DNA from: Sequoia sempervirens
Taxonomy: Eukaryota; Streptophyta; Pinopsida; Cupressales; Cupressaceae
Length of the DNA: 64,000 nt
Direction: 5' to 3'
Assembly (NCBI GenBank): GCA_007258455.2
Contig: VDFB02193867.1
Coordinates: 525,512,189-525,576,188, forward strand
Within the stretch, counting starts at the first letter, position 1. Every line of letters starts with the position of its first letter. Positions 23,371 through 34,900 of this stretch are shown piece after piece. A model generated the notes under the pieces. It had not been told where the DNA came from. It saw nothing but the letters and a program-made list of their open reading frames with translations, and did no database searches. A program made the position numbers and the translations under genes.

Positions 23371-24541
23371 TATTGGATGTTGTGGTTGCATTGATGCTAT
23401 GTGGTTGTCATTGATGTCAACACTATTAGCATTGTTGCATTAGAAGTTGTATATGCCGAGGATATTGAGAAAATTGTAATAAGAAGTGCTACAGGTTGTC
23501 AGTGGAGAAGTGAAGTTCATTCTGTCGGTGTGATCAATACATTGATGATCTGAGGTTGTGGACTAAAAGGTTTCTTGCTGAGTATATCTAGTTTATCCAT
23601 GTCAAGCTTCAGAGATCTGCATGAAGATTTGATCAAGTTATGAAGATTTGTATTTTGAAAGTTTTTTTGTTGCTTCAATTTGTGTTCCTGAATGAAGATC
23701 ATGTGATTTCAATTAGTTTAGTTTTTGTGGATGCTCCTCTGGTGTTTCATGGTTTTTGTGGATGTTTCTAGTTCGTGCTCTATTTGTGGTGCATGTGGAC
23801 CGCGTTGATCGTTATGCTCGTGATCTAATATTTTCTCTTGCGTGTTCATGTTTTTCATGTTCATGGCTGACTAGGTGTTGAAGCGTGTTGTGGATCTTTG
23901 AGGAGAAATTGATTAAAGTGTTTTTGTGTTGGAGTTGTTGATTTGGGTCTTCACATAGGTTGTCGCAGACCTTGGTAGTTTTTTTGGCTAACAGTTTGCA
24001 TTCATTCTATTATTTCTTTGTGGCCAACTTATATCAATTTAATTTCAAGTTGCGAATATATAAGAGTGATTGTTTTGTTATTTGGAAGTGTGCAAGTGTG
24101 AAATGTGTGAGTCCTATGTGAATATTGTTTAGATCATTTGAAGGAAGAGCAAAGTGTGAAGAAGAGTGAAGAAGTGTTCATGTGCTTAACCGAAACTATA
24201 ATCAGGCATTAGCAAATGTTATTTTCTCAAATAAAATCCGGATGGTTGTAATCTAAATCTTTCTTTGGGCAGTGAGCCCTCTTGTAATTGAGCAGTGAGC
24301 TCTAGGCAGTGTGCCTGAATGCATGTGCATTCCCATTCATACTTCTTTATACTTTTAGTAGGGTATAATATTATGGACTAACATCCACTGTGGTTTTTCC
24401 CCTAACAGGGTTTCCACATAAAAATCTTGGTGTTCTCTGTGTTTTTGATGTGCTGATTATTTATAGTTTATTTTTCATTTATCAGATCTGAGATTAAGTT
24501 AAGTTTGGAAAGTTTAAATATTTTGTGACAACTGATTCACC

Positions 24542-24865
24542 TGTTAGAGTAATTGGTTATTTACTTGATTAATTAAACAATATTTGGTTAATTAATTAAG
24601 TTCCCTTTTATCTCTTTTACACTTAAGCTAACTTTAGGTGCATAATAATTATTTATTTTATTAATTATTAATCTGCAAGCCTAGGGTTTTCCTTTTTAGG
24701 TTTTTTTACCTATATGAGGTTGTAATCTTTTCTTTTGAAAATTAATTATTTTACACATTGGCAATATTGAGCTCCATATCTTTGAGCAGTTTTTTGTTGT
24801 GTTGTTTCTCTTTGCTTCTCCCTATAACAGGTGTTTTAGCTTGTAGAGATCTTTGAGCTCCTTCA
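24542..24865 (+). repeat. 5' LTR of the short-LTR copia
   Basis: TG...CA ends, with AT-rich ATTAATTAAACAATATTTGG near the start. Nearly matches 30454-30776 throughout. It directly abuts the primer site. Confidence 0.95.
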
Positions 24866-24878
24866 TGGTATCAGAGCC
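24866..24878 (+). promoter_or_regulatory. Primer binding site, initiator Met tRNA
   Basis: TGGTATCAGAGCC follows the LTR with no spacer and matches perfectly the complement of the Met tRNA 3' end. Confidence 0.95.
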
Positions 24879-24999
24879 TTGAGGTCTGCAGCTCCCTATT
24901 CTTATTTTGAGATTTTGCATTAGAAACTGGGGTTCAAAAAAACTAGGTGAATAAAAAAATAAAGGGTTCTTAAAAAAAATTGATTTTTTTTAATTTTTG

Positions 25000-25640
25000 G
25001 TTTTGCACCCACGGTATGCAGGGTACCGCAGGCCCTACAAGTACTGCAAGCACATTTTTTCCTTTGGAGTTGCACCCACGGTACGTAGGGTACTACGGGA
25101 TCTGCATGTACTACAGGCGGCAATACCCCGCCAACATCTGACGACCTCTGGCACCATCCACGGCCCCGTTGGGTTCCAACCACCGACACTCCAACGCCAC
25201 CCCATTGCTGTCGCTGGGTTTCTCCGGCTGCTAGTTTTCGCCGCTCTCTCGTTGCTATTGGGTTTCTTCGGCCGCCCTTTGTCACCATTGGGTTTGTTTC
25301 CTTCGCGGGCGCCGAGCTCCCGGCCCCCGCGCTCGCCAAGCTCCCGACCGCCACCCTCTGTGCTCTGCCCGCCTCTAGGTTTCTCGGCCCCCATGCTTGC
25401 CGAGCTCCTAGCCCGTGCACTCGCTGAGCTCCTGGCCGCCACCCTCTATGCTCCGCCTGCCTCTAGGTTTCCTGGCCCCTGCACTCACCGAGTTCCTGGC
25501 CGCCACCCTCGCTGAGCTCCCGGCCGCCGAGCTCGCCAAGCTCCTAGTGTGCTGGTCACATTAGTGACCAAGGGCTTTGGCCCTCCACTTGCCGCCAGCC
25601 CCTTGGTCACTTAGCAGACCAGGGGCTTATTTTTTTGGCC
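25000..25640 (+). other. GC-rich leader insert within the copia
   Basis: About 640 bp far richer in G+C and CpG than everything around it. It begins with two copies of a 60-65 bp unit (GCACCCACGGTATGCAGGGT and GCACCCACGGTACGTAGGGT, near 25008 and 25071) and continues with imperfect repeats built on GAGCTCCTGGCCGCCACCCT. Open frames exist on both strands but have the skewed Pro/Arg/Ala composition of GC-rich repeats and no motif. It lies between primer site and gag, where a leader is expected; its origin is unclear. Confidence 0.7.
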
Positions 25641-26189
25641 CCCAAGGCTTAAAGGAGGCAGAATTGTGCTTTTTCAGGACGATTCACGAAATCGGGTCTA
25701 CAATCAGCATACGGTTTCCATTTTTTTCAAACAAGATACCGTTGGAAAGCTAATTCCATGCCAGACATCATGGTACTAGTAATTTTTTCCAAATTTTTTG
25801 TTTGACTATTTTTTTCTAGTTAAAGTGGGGTCTTCTTTCTGCACTTCTGGGGCCATAAAAGGTGCAAAAGGACTCCGTTTTTGAAAAATGAATAGGCGTT
25901 GGAAAGCTCTCAGCCTGCTCTATTCATATATGTGATATTTTTTCTCAAAATTTTCTTCAAGTACATGAGAATTTGTTTTGAAGCTTTTTTGCTTATCCAT
26001 TACTTCCTCTTTCTTAGTTTGTACTAGGGTTTGGGTTTATCTCTTATGGGGGGTGTTTTTGTTTTGCTTTATGTCATTTATTTCAGAAAACTAGAACATT
26101 AAAACTCTCAAAACAATCAAACCCTTATCCATCTTCTGTCTATTCTGAAAGATCACATAATAATAAAAAACACCAGCAAGTACAGGTAC

Positions 26190-27065
26190 AGGTACAGGTA
26201 TAGGTGCAGGGTTTCATGGTAGACTCCTTAGTTGAGTTACTCACATCACACAACTATCACACCTGGAAGTCTCACATGACGAGGCTTCTCAGGTCACGAG
26301 GGTTGTGGTCTTATCTAGAAGAGGTTCAGCCTCAGTTGTAGCATCTTTTTGAGATTCTTCAGCACAGGAACAAGATGGATAAAGCTATGGGTTTGCTATC
26401 CCTGCACATTTTAGATAGTCTTCTATTTCACCTTGATGCTTTGGTCACTCTTTGAGCCATTTGGTTGAAGTTTGAGACACTTTTTGGGACCATTAATGAG
26501 TTTCGAGCATTACAGATTGAGGCAGAGCTAACTTCACTATTACCTAAATCATTTCCCACTATTGTGGATTTTTTGACCAAGTTCAAAACTATTCGCACTA
26601 TTTTATAGGGTTGTGGCAAGAATAAGTCAAACACAGAGTGCATTTACTTGATCCTTTCGAAGCTTTGTGGTCTATTTCAGATATTTGCTTCTCCATTCTA
26701 TTCCACCATGGATGGCCTGGGTGCTCATTTTACCATGCCTACCTTTGATGTGTTTTGTGAGCATTTGTCTCGTGAGCAGTCACACCTTTCTCAGATTGAT
26801 ATGCTCTCAGGATCAAAGAACAAAGCATTGGTTGCTCAGTCATCTAAGGAGAAAAAAAGCAGAAACCAAAGCCCAAGAAAGATTCTTTAGGTAGTGAGCA
26901 TTCCTCCAAACCACCTCCTAAGTCTGATTCCAAACCACCACTTAATCCGAAACAGGGGAAATCTTTGAAGTCTGGTGAGTCTTCCTCCATGAATAAGAAG
27001 AAATCAAGAGACACTTGCAATTTCTGTGGCAAGGAAGGACATCCATTTTCTAGGTGTTGGAAATA
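26190..27065 (+). pseudogene. gag: Copia gag, decayed
   Basis: From about 26213 a frame reads MVDSLVELLTSHNYHTWKSH and, across stops, an EAELTSLLPKSFPTIVDFL segment and MPTFDVFCEHLSREQSHLSQ (about 26738-26797), typical of copia Gag. A lysine/proline-rich linker leads to an intact-looking CCHC zinc knuckle CNFCGKEGHPFSRCW at about 27018-27062. Stops near 26325, 26455, 26608 and 26888 disable it. Confidence 0.8.
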
Positions 27066-28290
27066 ATTAGAGGCTTTAGAGGAAGCCCTGCAGCAGCATC
27101 ACATCTCCTCACCTCAGTCATCTTCTCCTTCCATAGGGAAAGGTCATGCTCTCACTGCTCGAGCATCGACCTATGGGTCCACTTGGATTTTAGATTCTGG
27201 TGCTTCTCACAATATGACTCACACTCAGTAGTTGGTCACTTCTCTTGCCTCTTGTGGTCCTTCACATATTGCAGTGGGTGACTCTACACAACTTTCAGTC
27301 TTGGGTTCAGGTTCTATCTCTTTGGATGGGGGTACTCTACAGGATATTTTGGTTGTTCTTGACATCTCAACGAATCTCCTATCCATTTATTAGATTTCCC
27401 ATTCTGGCTCTAGTAAGATAGTTGTGTTCTCACAACATGATGCGGTTATTCAGGACCTCCATGACTCTGATTTGGTTGTGGCTACTGGGTATGTTGACAC
27501 TGCATCTCATCTTTAAAATTTGATGGATTTGAGCCTTTTGAGGGTACAGGTTCATCTCTTATAGCACATGTAGATTACGCGAGTAAGCTTTGGTATGAGA
27601 TTTTGGGCCATGTCAATTACAAATATCTTCAGCAGATGAGTACAAAGGCACTTGTTCTTGGTCTTCCATAGATTTCCTGCAAAGACAGTGTTTGTCATGG
27701 TTGTGTGCTTGGCAAGCATCACAGGGATCCTTTTTTGAAGTGAAGTGCCACTCGTGCTTTGGCACCCTTGGAGTTGATTCATAGTGACCTCATGTCATTT
27801 CCCACTCCTTTTTCTGGGGCCAAGTATGTACTCACATTCATTGATGACTTCTCCAGATGCACATGGGTGTACTTTCTTAAGTACAAGTCTGATGTATTTG
27901 ATTCCTTTTGAATCTTCAAGACCTTTGTAGAGAAGCAGTCTATCCTTTCTATTTGACGGATACGTACAGATAATGGGGGGGAGTATGTGAATTAGGCTTT
28001 TAGAGATTTTTACACTGAGCATGGTTTGCAGCAAAGGTTTATTGTTCCCTACACCCCTCAGCAGAATGGTGTCGCTGAGAGGAAGAATAGGACTTTACAG
28101 GAAATGGTGAATTTTATGATTCAGTCCAGGTCCATGGATCCATCCTTTTGGGCTGAGGCAGTTAATTGTGCCAATTATATTCAAAACTGGATGCCTCACA
28201 AGGCGATTCGACATATGACTCTTGAAGAGGCTTGGTCTCATGACAAGCCTAATGTTTCATCATTTCAAGTATTTGGTAGTGAGGCATGAG
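27066..28290 (+). pseudogene. pol: Copia protease and integrase, decayed
   Basis: Protease: STWILDSGASHNMTHT (about 27180-27227) keeps the Asp-Ser-Gly active site. The integrase zinc part ends CHGCVLGKHHRDP near 27695-27730. The core has LELIHSDLMSF, LTFIDDFSRCTWVYFLKYK, RIRTDNGGEYVN (about 27959-27990, catalytic Asp kept) and PQQNGVAERKNRT (about 28057-28092, catalytic Glu kept). Stops lie near 27231, 27393, 27670, 27740, 27909, 27955 and 27994. Confidence 0.9.
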
Positions 28291-30210
28291 CATTTATTCT
28301 TGATGCTCAGAGGAGAGCCATGGAGTGAAAGAGTCAACCCCTCATTTTTGTCGGTTACTATGAGGATGTTAGGGCATACAGGTTGTTTGATCCTGATTCC
28401 AGAGAGGTCATGTTTCAACGAGATGTCCAGTTTGATGAGCGCCTTCCCACAGTGGATACCCTTTCTCCAGTGTCTACTTCACTACCTACTCACACTGCAT
28501 CTCTTCAAGATTATGTTGAGGATGATTCTGATGAGGATGCTGATGATCCACCATCTCCACCTCCACTTGCTCCACCTCATATGCCCAAATGGGCTCGCTT
28601 TACTATTGAGGCAGTAGGATCTATGGCAGGTGATCCTTTAGCCACTCGTTGCACCCATTCTCATACTACGAGTTCTAGTTTTTGAGTCATGCTCTTTCAG
28701 AGGATCCTTAGAATTTTTTAGAGGTGATAGGTCACCCTGAGTGGGATAGTGCTATGGAGGAGGAGTATTCTTCTTTGATGAGGAATAGTACTTGGGATCT
28801 CTGTCCTCTTCCTAAGGGCCGAAAGATGGTTCGGTGCAAATGGTTGTATCACACAAATTATGTTGTTGATGGTTCTATTAATAAGTACAAAGCATGTCTT
28901 GTTGTGAAGGGTTTCTCACAGGTTGAGGGTATTGATTACTCTGAGACATTTTCCCCTATCGCCAAGATGAATTCTATTCGATTTGTACTATCACTTGCAG
29001 CTTCTAGGGTCTGGTCCATTTATCAGATGGATGTGAAGAGTGCATTCTTGCATGGTGACCTACAGGAGGAGATCTATATGGAGTAGCCTCAGGGATTTTT
29101 TCAGGATGCTTCTTTGGTTTGCAGACTTTGGCATTCATTATATGGTCTCAAACAGGCCCCTTGGGATTGGTATGAGAAGACGGACTCTTTTTTGCTCTCC
29201 ACTAGTTTTACATGCTGTCATTCTGATCCCACAGTCTATATTCAAAAACTTGAGGGTGAGATCCTGATTCTTGTGCTATATGTTGATGATCTCCTCATCA
29301 CAGGTAGCTCATCATCTATGATTTAGCATGCTCAATGAGCTTTGATGGAGTAGTTTGAGATGATAGATCTTGGTCTTTTGCACTATTTTCTTGGTCTTCA
29401 GGTGATTCAGTCTTCTGATGGGATATCCATTCACTAGCAGAAGTATTCTCTTGATATGCTTCAACGCTTTGGCATGCTTGATTGCAAGCCTACCCCCACA
29501 CCTTTTTAGTCAGGGGTTGTTTTGACTACTACTTGCCCCACTCCTTCCGTAGATTCTACACTTTACAGGTAGTTAGTTGGTAGTTTGATGTACCTAACTA
29601 ACACTCTTCTTGATCTTTCCTTTGCGATTGGCCTTGTCTCTTGATTCTCCCATGATCCTCATGAGAGTCACTAGCAAGCTGCCAAATGTATTTTGAGGTA
29701 CATTTAGGGCACCCTTTCTTATGGAATTCACTACACATCAGGGGATCCTCACATTGTTGGCTACACTGGCTCAGATTGGGCTGGTGATGTCAATGATCGG
29801 AAGTCTACTTCTGGCTTTGTTTTCTATCTTGGCTGTGGTCCTATCACATGGTCTTGCAAGAAGTAGACTGCTCATGCATTATCATCTACAGAGGCTGAGT
29901 ACCAAGCTGTTGTGCTCGCTAGTCAAGATATTTTATGGCTTCGATAGTTGATGACCGAGCTTGGTTTTCCTCTTGATAGTCCCACTATTCTTTGGTGTGA
30001 CAATCAGAGTGCTATACACATTTCTCACAACCTGGTGGAGCATCAGAGGATGAAGCACATTGAGCTTCATCTACATTTCATCAGACATTTGATTTAGGAT
30101 GGTTCTCTCATCTTGGAGTATATTCCCACTGCCGAGCAGGTTGCTGACATCTTCACGAAGCCTTTTGCCTCGCCGCGCTATCTTCAGTTGTGCTCTATGC
30201 TTGGGGTGAA
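28291..30210 (+). pseudogene. pol: Copia reverse transcriptase and RNase H, decayed
   Basis: An acidic linker (SDEDADDPPSPPP, near 28530) joins integrase to RT. RT from 28724 has [39 protein letters not shown] and [20 protein letters not shown] stop follows at about 29084, where Gln is expected. Then come LYGLKQAPWDWYEK and the catalytic LYVDDLLITG (about 29277-29306). RNase H runs with many stops from about 29570 to 30200, including SSTEAEYQAVVLAS near 29884 and AEQVADIFTKPFA near 30135. Confidence 0.9.
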
Positions 30211-30441
30211 GGAAGTTGTCCTTGGGGGGTCTTTATGAGGCCTTCCTTCCTTCATGTTTCTTTCAACATGTTCTTCTATCTCTTTTTAGAGAGGAATTTT
30301 TTCCCACTGGGTTTTCTCCTTTTTTCTCCATTTCATAGAGATTTCCTTGTACTTGGGTACCTAATTTGGCCTTGTTGCCAAGACCCATTGTTCTTTGCTT
30401 TTAGTAGCTTCTTCTAGGTTTTAGCTTCTCCCTAAGTCTAG

Positions 30442-30453
30442 CTTAAGGGGGGG
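30442..30453 (+). promoter_or_regulatory. Polypurine tract
   Basis: TTAAGGGGGGG directly precedes the 3' LTR at 30454. Confidence 0.85.
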
Positions 30454-30776
30454 TGTTAGAGTAATTGGTTATTTATTTGATTAATTAAACAATATTTGGT
30501 TAATTAATTAAGTTCCCTTTTACCTCTTTTACACTTAAGCTAACTTTAGGTGCATAATAATTAATTATTTTATTAATTATTAATGTGCAAGCCTAGGGTT
30601 TTCCTTTTTAGGTTTTTTACCTATATGAGGTTGTAATCTTTTCTTTTCAAAATTAATTCTTTTACATATTGGCAATATTGAGCTCCATATCTTTGAGTAG
30701 TTTTTTGCTATGTTGTTTCTCTTTGCTTCTACCTGTAACAGGTCTTTTAGCTTGCAGAGATCTTTGAGCTCCTTCA
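30454..30776 (+). repeat. 3' LTR of the short-LTR copia
   Basis: Starts TGTTAGAGTAATTGG and ends GAGCTCCTTCA, followed by the target duplication TCACC. Nearly matches 24542-24865. Confidence 0.95.
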
Positions 30777-30917
30777 TCACCCCCTCCTCTCAGTTGTTTT
30801 TCCTAGTTTGGCTAACAATGATGATGTAGAATACATTAGAATGCCCCATAATGATGGCGAATGTTGAGAATGTGATGTATAATTATAATTCTAATGTATA
30901 ATATAGGTATGTGGAGG

Positions 30918-31535
30918 GAGATGGGGGACCAAAAAGGTGTCTTAAGCTGCTACATTTTTTTAAATTAGAAAAGACTGATATTGGATGAGAAATTGAAGAT
31001 AGTTATGCTCAAATTTTGAAGATGCAACAAGAACAAGAGTAGTAGTGCTTCGAGTATACTTTCTAATTTTTTATTTTTTTCAATGTTGGAGATTAAGGGG
31101 TTCAAAAAGGGGGAGCACACACAAAGTACTCCTATTTTTTTCAAAAAAATATAACATAATGTCTAGTGTGAGAAATTATCTAACAGACTATAGTTTATAC
31201 CCAAAATTTTTACTAATTTTTTAATGAATATATGATCTTTTACAAATTTTCAAATTGGACACATCCTAAAAAATAGGAAAATGGAGTGTCCCCCCCCCTA
31301 ATCTTTTTGGAAACTAATCAAAAATGTTTTTTTTAATGTGCAAAGAATAGAGTCTAGTTTGTAAAAGTGTAATTTGTTTCAAATTTTGATGAACGGGAAA
31401 AATAAGACCAAAAATACCTTATGTAGGTTTTTGACAAATAATGAAGACATTTGCAAAATAAGTTAAAGATCAAAACCCTAAAATAATTGAAATGAAAAAA
31501 TTACATGGTTAGAAAGCTAACAAAGAGTTTAATGT
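30918..31535 (+). repeat. Dispersed repeat, copy 1 (unknown family)
   Basis: About 620 bp aligned in direct orientation with 37541-38215. Shared stretches include GGAGATTAAGGGGTTCAAAA, ATTTTTTAATGAATAT, TGGACACATC and TTAAAGAT. No LTR, terminal repeat or protein motif is visible. The copies are well diverged, so the insertions or duplication are old. Confidence 0.75.
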
Positions 31536-33985
31536 TACTACATCATTTTTTACTTGATATTTAAAAATGTGTAATCTTGAGGGGTGTGATGTCAAAAATT
31601 GTACTCTCTAAGGTGAAAGTACAATTTCATGCTCTATTTGGAACTTGCCTTTAGTAACATATCCATTCGTGCATTTTAGACTTCCTCTAGCCCTAATTAT
31701 TCCTATCAACCCTACAGAATGTGTCAGTATTTCCTTAGAAAATGCTTTATCAATTAAACATCATCAAAATGACCCTAACAAGTGCTTTTATGTTGGAGAA
31801 GTCCTAATTATAGCAGACCCTAAACACCCAAATTAATTTTTTTTTGAGTGTGAAAAAGCTAGATAGGGGCACCTAGTGCCCTAGTCTAGGTATTTTTCTT
31901 GACAAATTTAATTTCTCTTTTTTTTGGTCTCTAATTTCGGAGATGTAATTTCAAATTTAACCTTGCAATAAATTAATCCCAAAAATTGAAATCAAATATG
32001 TTAGCCTACACTTGAATTTATTCTAAGTTCCTTTATATAAACATGAATTATTATTTCAAATTAAATAGAAGCCATCACAAGTACAACAAGACTCCACCAA
32101 AATACATCCATTTTTATAGGTTTTCAAGAAGAATTTTAGAATTTATCAACTCGCTACAATTATTGGAGTTTGATGCCAATGGAAGAAAATAATGGAATCT
32201 AGGTTTTGGAGATATCTTTGGCTTCTTTTAAACACCTAATGACTTGTTTTCAGAGTATTCTCAACTTAAGAATTTAATCTGCTTGCTTTCCTAAGAAAGA
32301 TATTGTTGCATTTTAAAATTTCCTAAGGGTATTTGACTTTCTCTTGGGTTGATCTCATTTATGTCATTTAGGAATCCTTATCTAACATATTTGAGTAGTA
32401 TTTATAGCATTTAAATAACTCATTACAACCTTAGATGCATTTAAGGTTAAGAGAACACACTGTTTATCAGTCAATGAATTGACTATTCATGGAGGTAAAA
32501 ATACTAAAATGGGGGTTTGACCTAGGAAAAATTCTATATAGACACCCCATTTTCCCTCTTTGTTATGATTTTTCAGGTTCAAATATGAAGACAGGAGATT
32601 CCAGAGTAGAATTGTAAAATGCAAACCTGGAAGCTTCAAATCTAAAAGTTGCAGAGTCAGAAATCACTCTCATTCTAGGGTGCCCCACACCCTTGGCTTT
32701 CTATTTCAACCTTTGATTTATATCTTAGGTGCAAAAAAAAATTTCCTCCTTAGATCTATTATGGGTTTTTAAATTTTTAGTTTCATTAGTGTGGAAAAAT
32801 TATACTTTTAGATTAGGTTGCATGGTCAAATTAACTCAATTAACCTACATTAAATTCAATGAAATTGAAAGCAATAGAAGAACTAGATCTAGGGAAGATT
32901 GGCTCTCCTTTAGGTTGTTAGCCAATCTTATACCCTTCTTGATTTGGCTTCTAATGTTAATTTGAAAAAGGATTGATCTTAATGATCTACACACTAGGTA
33001 TAGGATCCCTTTTTCAATCAAACATTTTGGTGAACCTGAAATATCCTACACTAAATAAATCTTATGATATACATTTAAAATTTTGGAGATTTGAGTTATT
33101 AAGAAAAAAAATTTAAAAATCATAAATTAAATCACTTTTTGTTTTCAAAAAGGTGTGTTTGCATTTAAAAGGAAAGTTTTTTTTTTTATACAATTTTGCT
33201 CATTTCTAGTTTTGAAATACATTAGATCTATACAAGAATTTGATAAAAAAAAATTCAACTAGTTCATGATTTGGTCAAAAAGAATATTTTTTGTGAAAAT
33301 TGGAAACCCTAGTTCATTGCATTAGGTGACATTTAATAAAATTGGGAAAAACAATAGAATTTTCAATTTCAGATTTGAATTATACCTGTCTCACCTTTGT
33401 TACTTGCAAACATTGTCACAAAACGTAAACTTTTACATAACTATAAACCTAGTCTAGGGTTCCCAACACCCTTGACTTGCTCCATTTTGATTAGATTTCA
33501 GGTGTAGACTGATATGTGTGTTTCATGTGCAAAATCTAAACTCAATTTCACAAATTTGTGTTTGTAATAGATCTATGAAGTTGTAATTGATTACACATGG
33601 AATTAAAAAACATAAACATAAATTGAAATTTATAATTAATGTTTTAATTAATCTCTTAGAGAAAGTACAAAAGTATGATCACGTCATATCTCTTTTTGCA
33701 AGTCTGTTACACATATAATGTGTTTTAGTAGTGATGATTTTGAAATGCTAGAAATTATTCCCTTAAGGACTTTATCTCATCTAAATCTTCCAGTAAGAAT
33801 TCTAAGGTTTCAACATGTCAAAGAACAATATATTGAATTACACCTCAACTATTTATTTACCAACCTTCAAATCAACCTCAAACACAAAATTAACATGTTC
33901 TTCTCATTATAACACCGTCAAACAAACAAAAAACTCTTGGTCATATCTTAAATTTTGTAAGAAAATTGACTCAATGTAAATCACA
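31536..33985. other. No gene seen
   Basis: AT-rich sequence without recognisable coding motifs. A CTAGGGT...CACCCTTG motif occurs near 32675 and 33456, and a related CACCTAGTGCCCTAGTCTAGG near 31870, hinting at old internal repeats. The short open frame at 31645-31836 has no motif. Confidence 0.5.
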
Positions 33986-33988
33986 GAC

Positions 33989-34900
33989 ATGGCTATATGG
34001 TCTATTTTTCTAGAGACCTTGGCTATATGGTCTATTTTTCCAAAGAGAAATAAGCCCCAAGTGATTAATGATCCAAGTGAGCTCACTAGAAACTTGATTG
34101 TTAAAAGACTAGGGGATACAAGTGCCACCCAAGAAACATATCTCATGGTCAATATAACCTTATTTATAGATGTAATAGTGAAGAAGTTACAGGGAGACTT
34201 GGATAGGGCCAATGCCACAAATTTGAAATTACAAGAACAATTGAATGTGGTTACAAGGTTTTTACCTCCTCCGGGCAGCCAACTATTGAAGGTCCAACGG
34301 ACCACAAGATAAGGACAATTTAACCCTTGAAGTTAAGAACTTAAGAGAGAAGCTCAATTAGAGAAAAGAAGAAGCAAGAATATCTAAGGAGGAAGTTGTT
34401 AAGAAAGTATCAGATTTGGTTGACAACATTTTGAGTTAGGTGGATAAGGTATGGGATAACTACAAAGTTTTGAAGGATGCATTCACCCACCATGCTCAAA
34501 CGAGAGTCAAGTTAAAGTTCTTTCAAGTCAGTTGGGCACTCAGAGTTGTATTGTTGAGGATTATTGTGAAAAGCTCCAAATTTGATTTTAACTTGGTGTC
34601 TGATATTATTTTTAGATCAAATTATTTAGATAACATCATTCACCATCAAAATAAATATAAGACACTTATAAAGATTTAGATGTTTTTGAAGGTTTTTAAG
34701 ATTTTAATATGCCTCCCATATTGGATAATGAGGGAGAGATAAGGCCTTGCAAGGAATGGAGAGAAATTTTTACTAATATTATCTCTCCTATATATGGAAA
34801 AATAAACAAAGATGGTGAGATAGACACATAGAAACTAAATCTTAGTATGGATACACTCTCCAAGCTTGACTACAATATGGTAGGTTTCTCTAAAAAGTGT
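33989..34900 (+). pseudogene. Decayed coiled-coil ORF, unknown
   Basis: The open frame 33989-34312 includes INDPSELTRNLIVKRLGDTS and a leucine-heptad segment KKLQGDLDRANATNLKLQEQ, then FLPPPGSQLL. The same type of sequence continues with stops and shifts (REKLN*RKEEARISKEEVVK near 34350; VDKVWDNYKVLKDAFTHHAQ near 34440) to about 34900. The heptad pattern suggests a coiled coil. Family unknown; a third-ORF piece of an LTR element, as at 58280-61794, is possible. A 31-bp direct duplication (GGCTATATGGTCTATTTTTC) lies at its start. Confidence 0.4.

Larger units (their letters stand above)
24542..30776 (+). mobile_element. Full-length Ty1/copia retrotransposon with short LTRs, decayed
   Basis: LTRs of 324 and 323 bp start TGTTAGAGTAATTGG and end GAGCTCCTTCA, with a perfect 5-bp target duplication TCACC (24537-24541 and 30777-30781). 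Inside, in order: Met primer site, GC-rich leader, gag, protease, integrase, RT, RNase H, purine tract. It is inserted near the 3' end of an older solo LTR. Many stops make it non-autonomous. The two LTRs look more alike than those of the copia at 14962, suggesting a later insertion. Confidence 0.95.
23371..30817 (+). mobile_element. Copia-type solo LTR, split by a younger copia element
   Basis: Two segments, 23371-24541 and 30782-30817, join across the inner element into about 1.2 kb starting TATTGGATGTTGTGG (TG changed to TA) and ending TTTGGCTAACA. The same 5 bp, ATGAT, flanks it at 23366-23370 and 30818-30822. LTR-like sequence includes TGTCATTGATGTCAAC near the start, AGTAGGGTATAAT and a TTCCACATAAA segment near 24412, and the copia-typical GATTCACC...CTCTCAGTTG end. 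No primer site or polypurine tract adjoins it, so it is a solo LTR left by recombination. Confidence 0.75.

Noticed and set aside
24866..24878. A tRNA-Met gene fragment
   Set aside because: It is a primer binding site next to an LTR; there is no cloverleaf sequence.
24920..25515. Overlapping open frames of 135-172 codons in the GC-rich block
   Set aside because: GC-rich repeats lack stops in all frames; composition is extreme and no motif appears.
31645..31836. 63-codon plus-strand frame
   Set aside because: No motif and no splice signals that would extend it.
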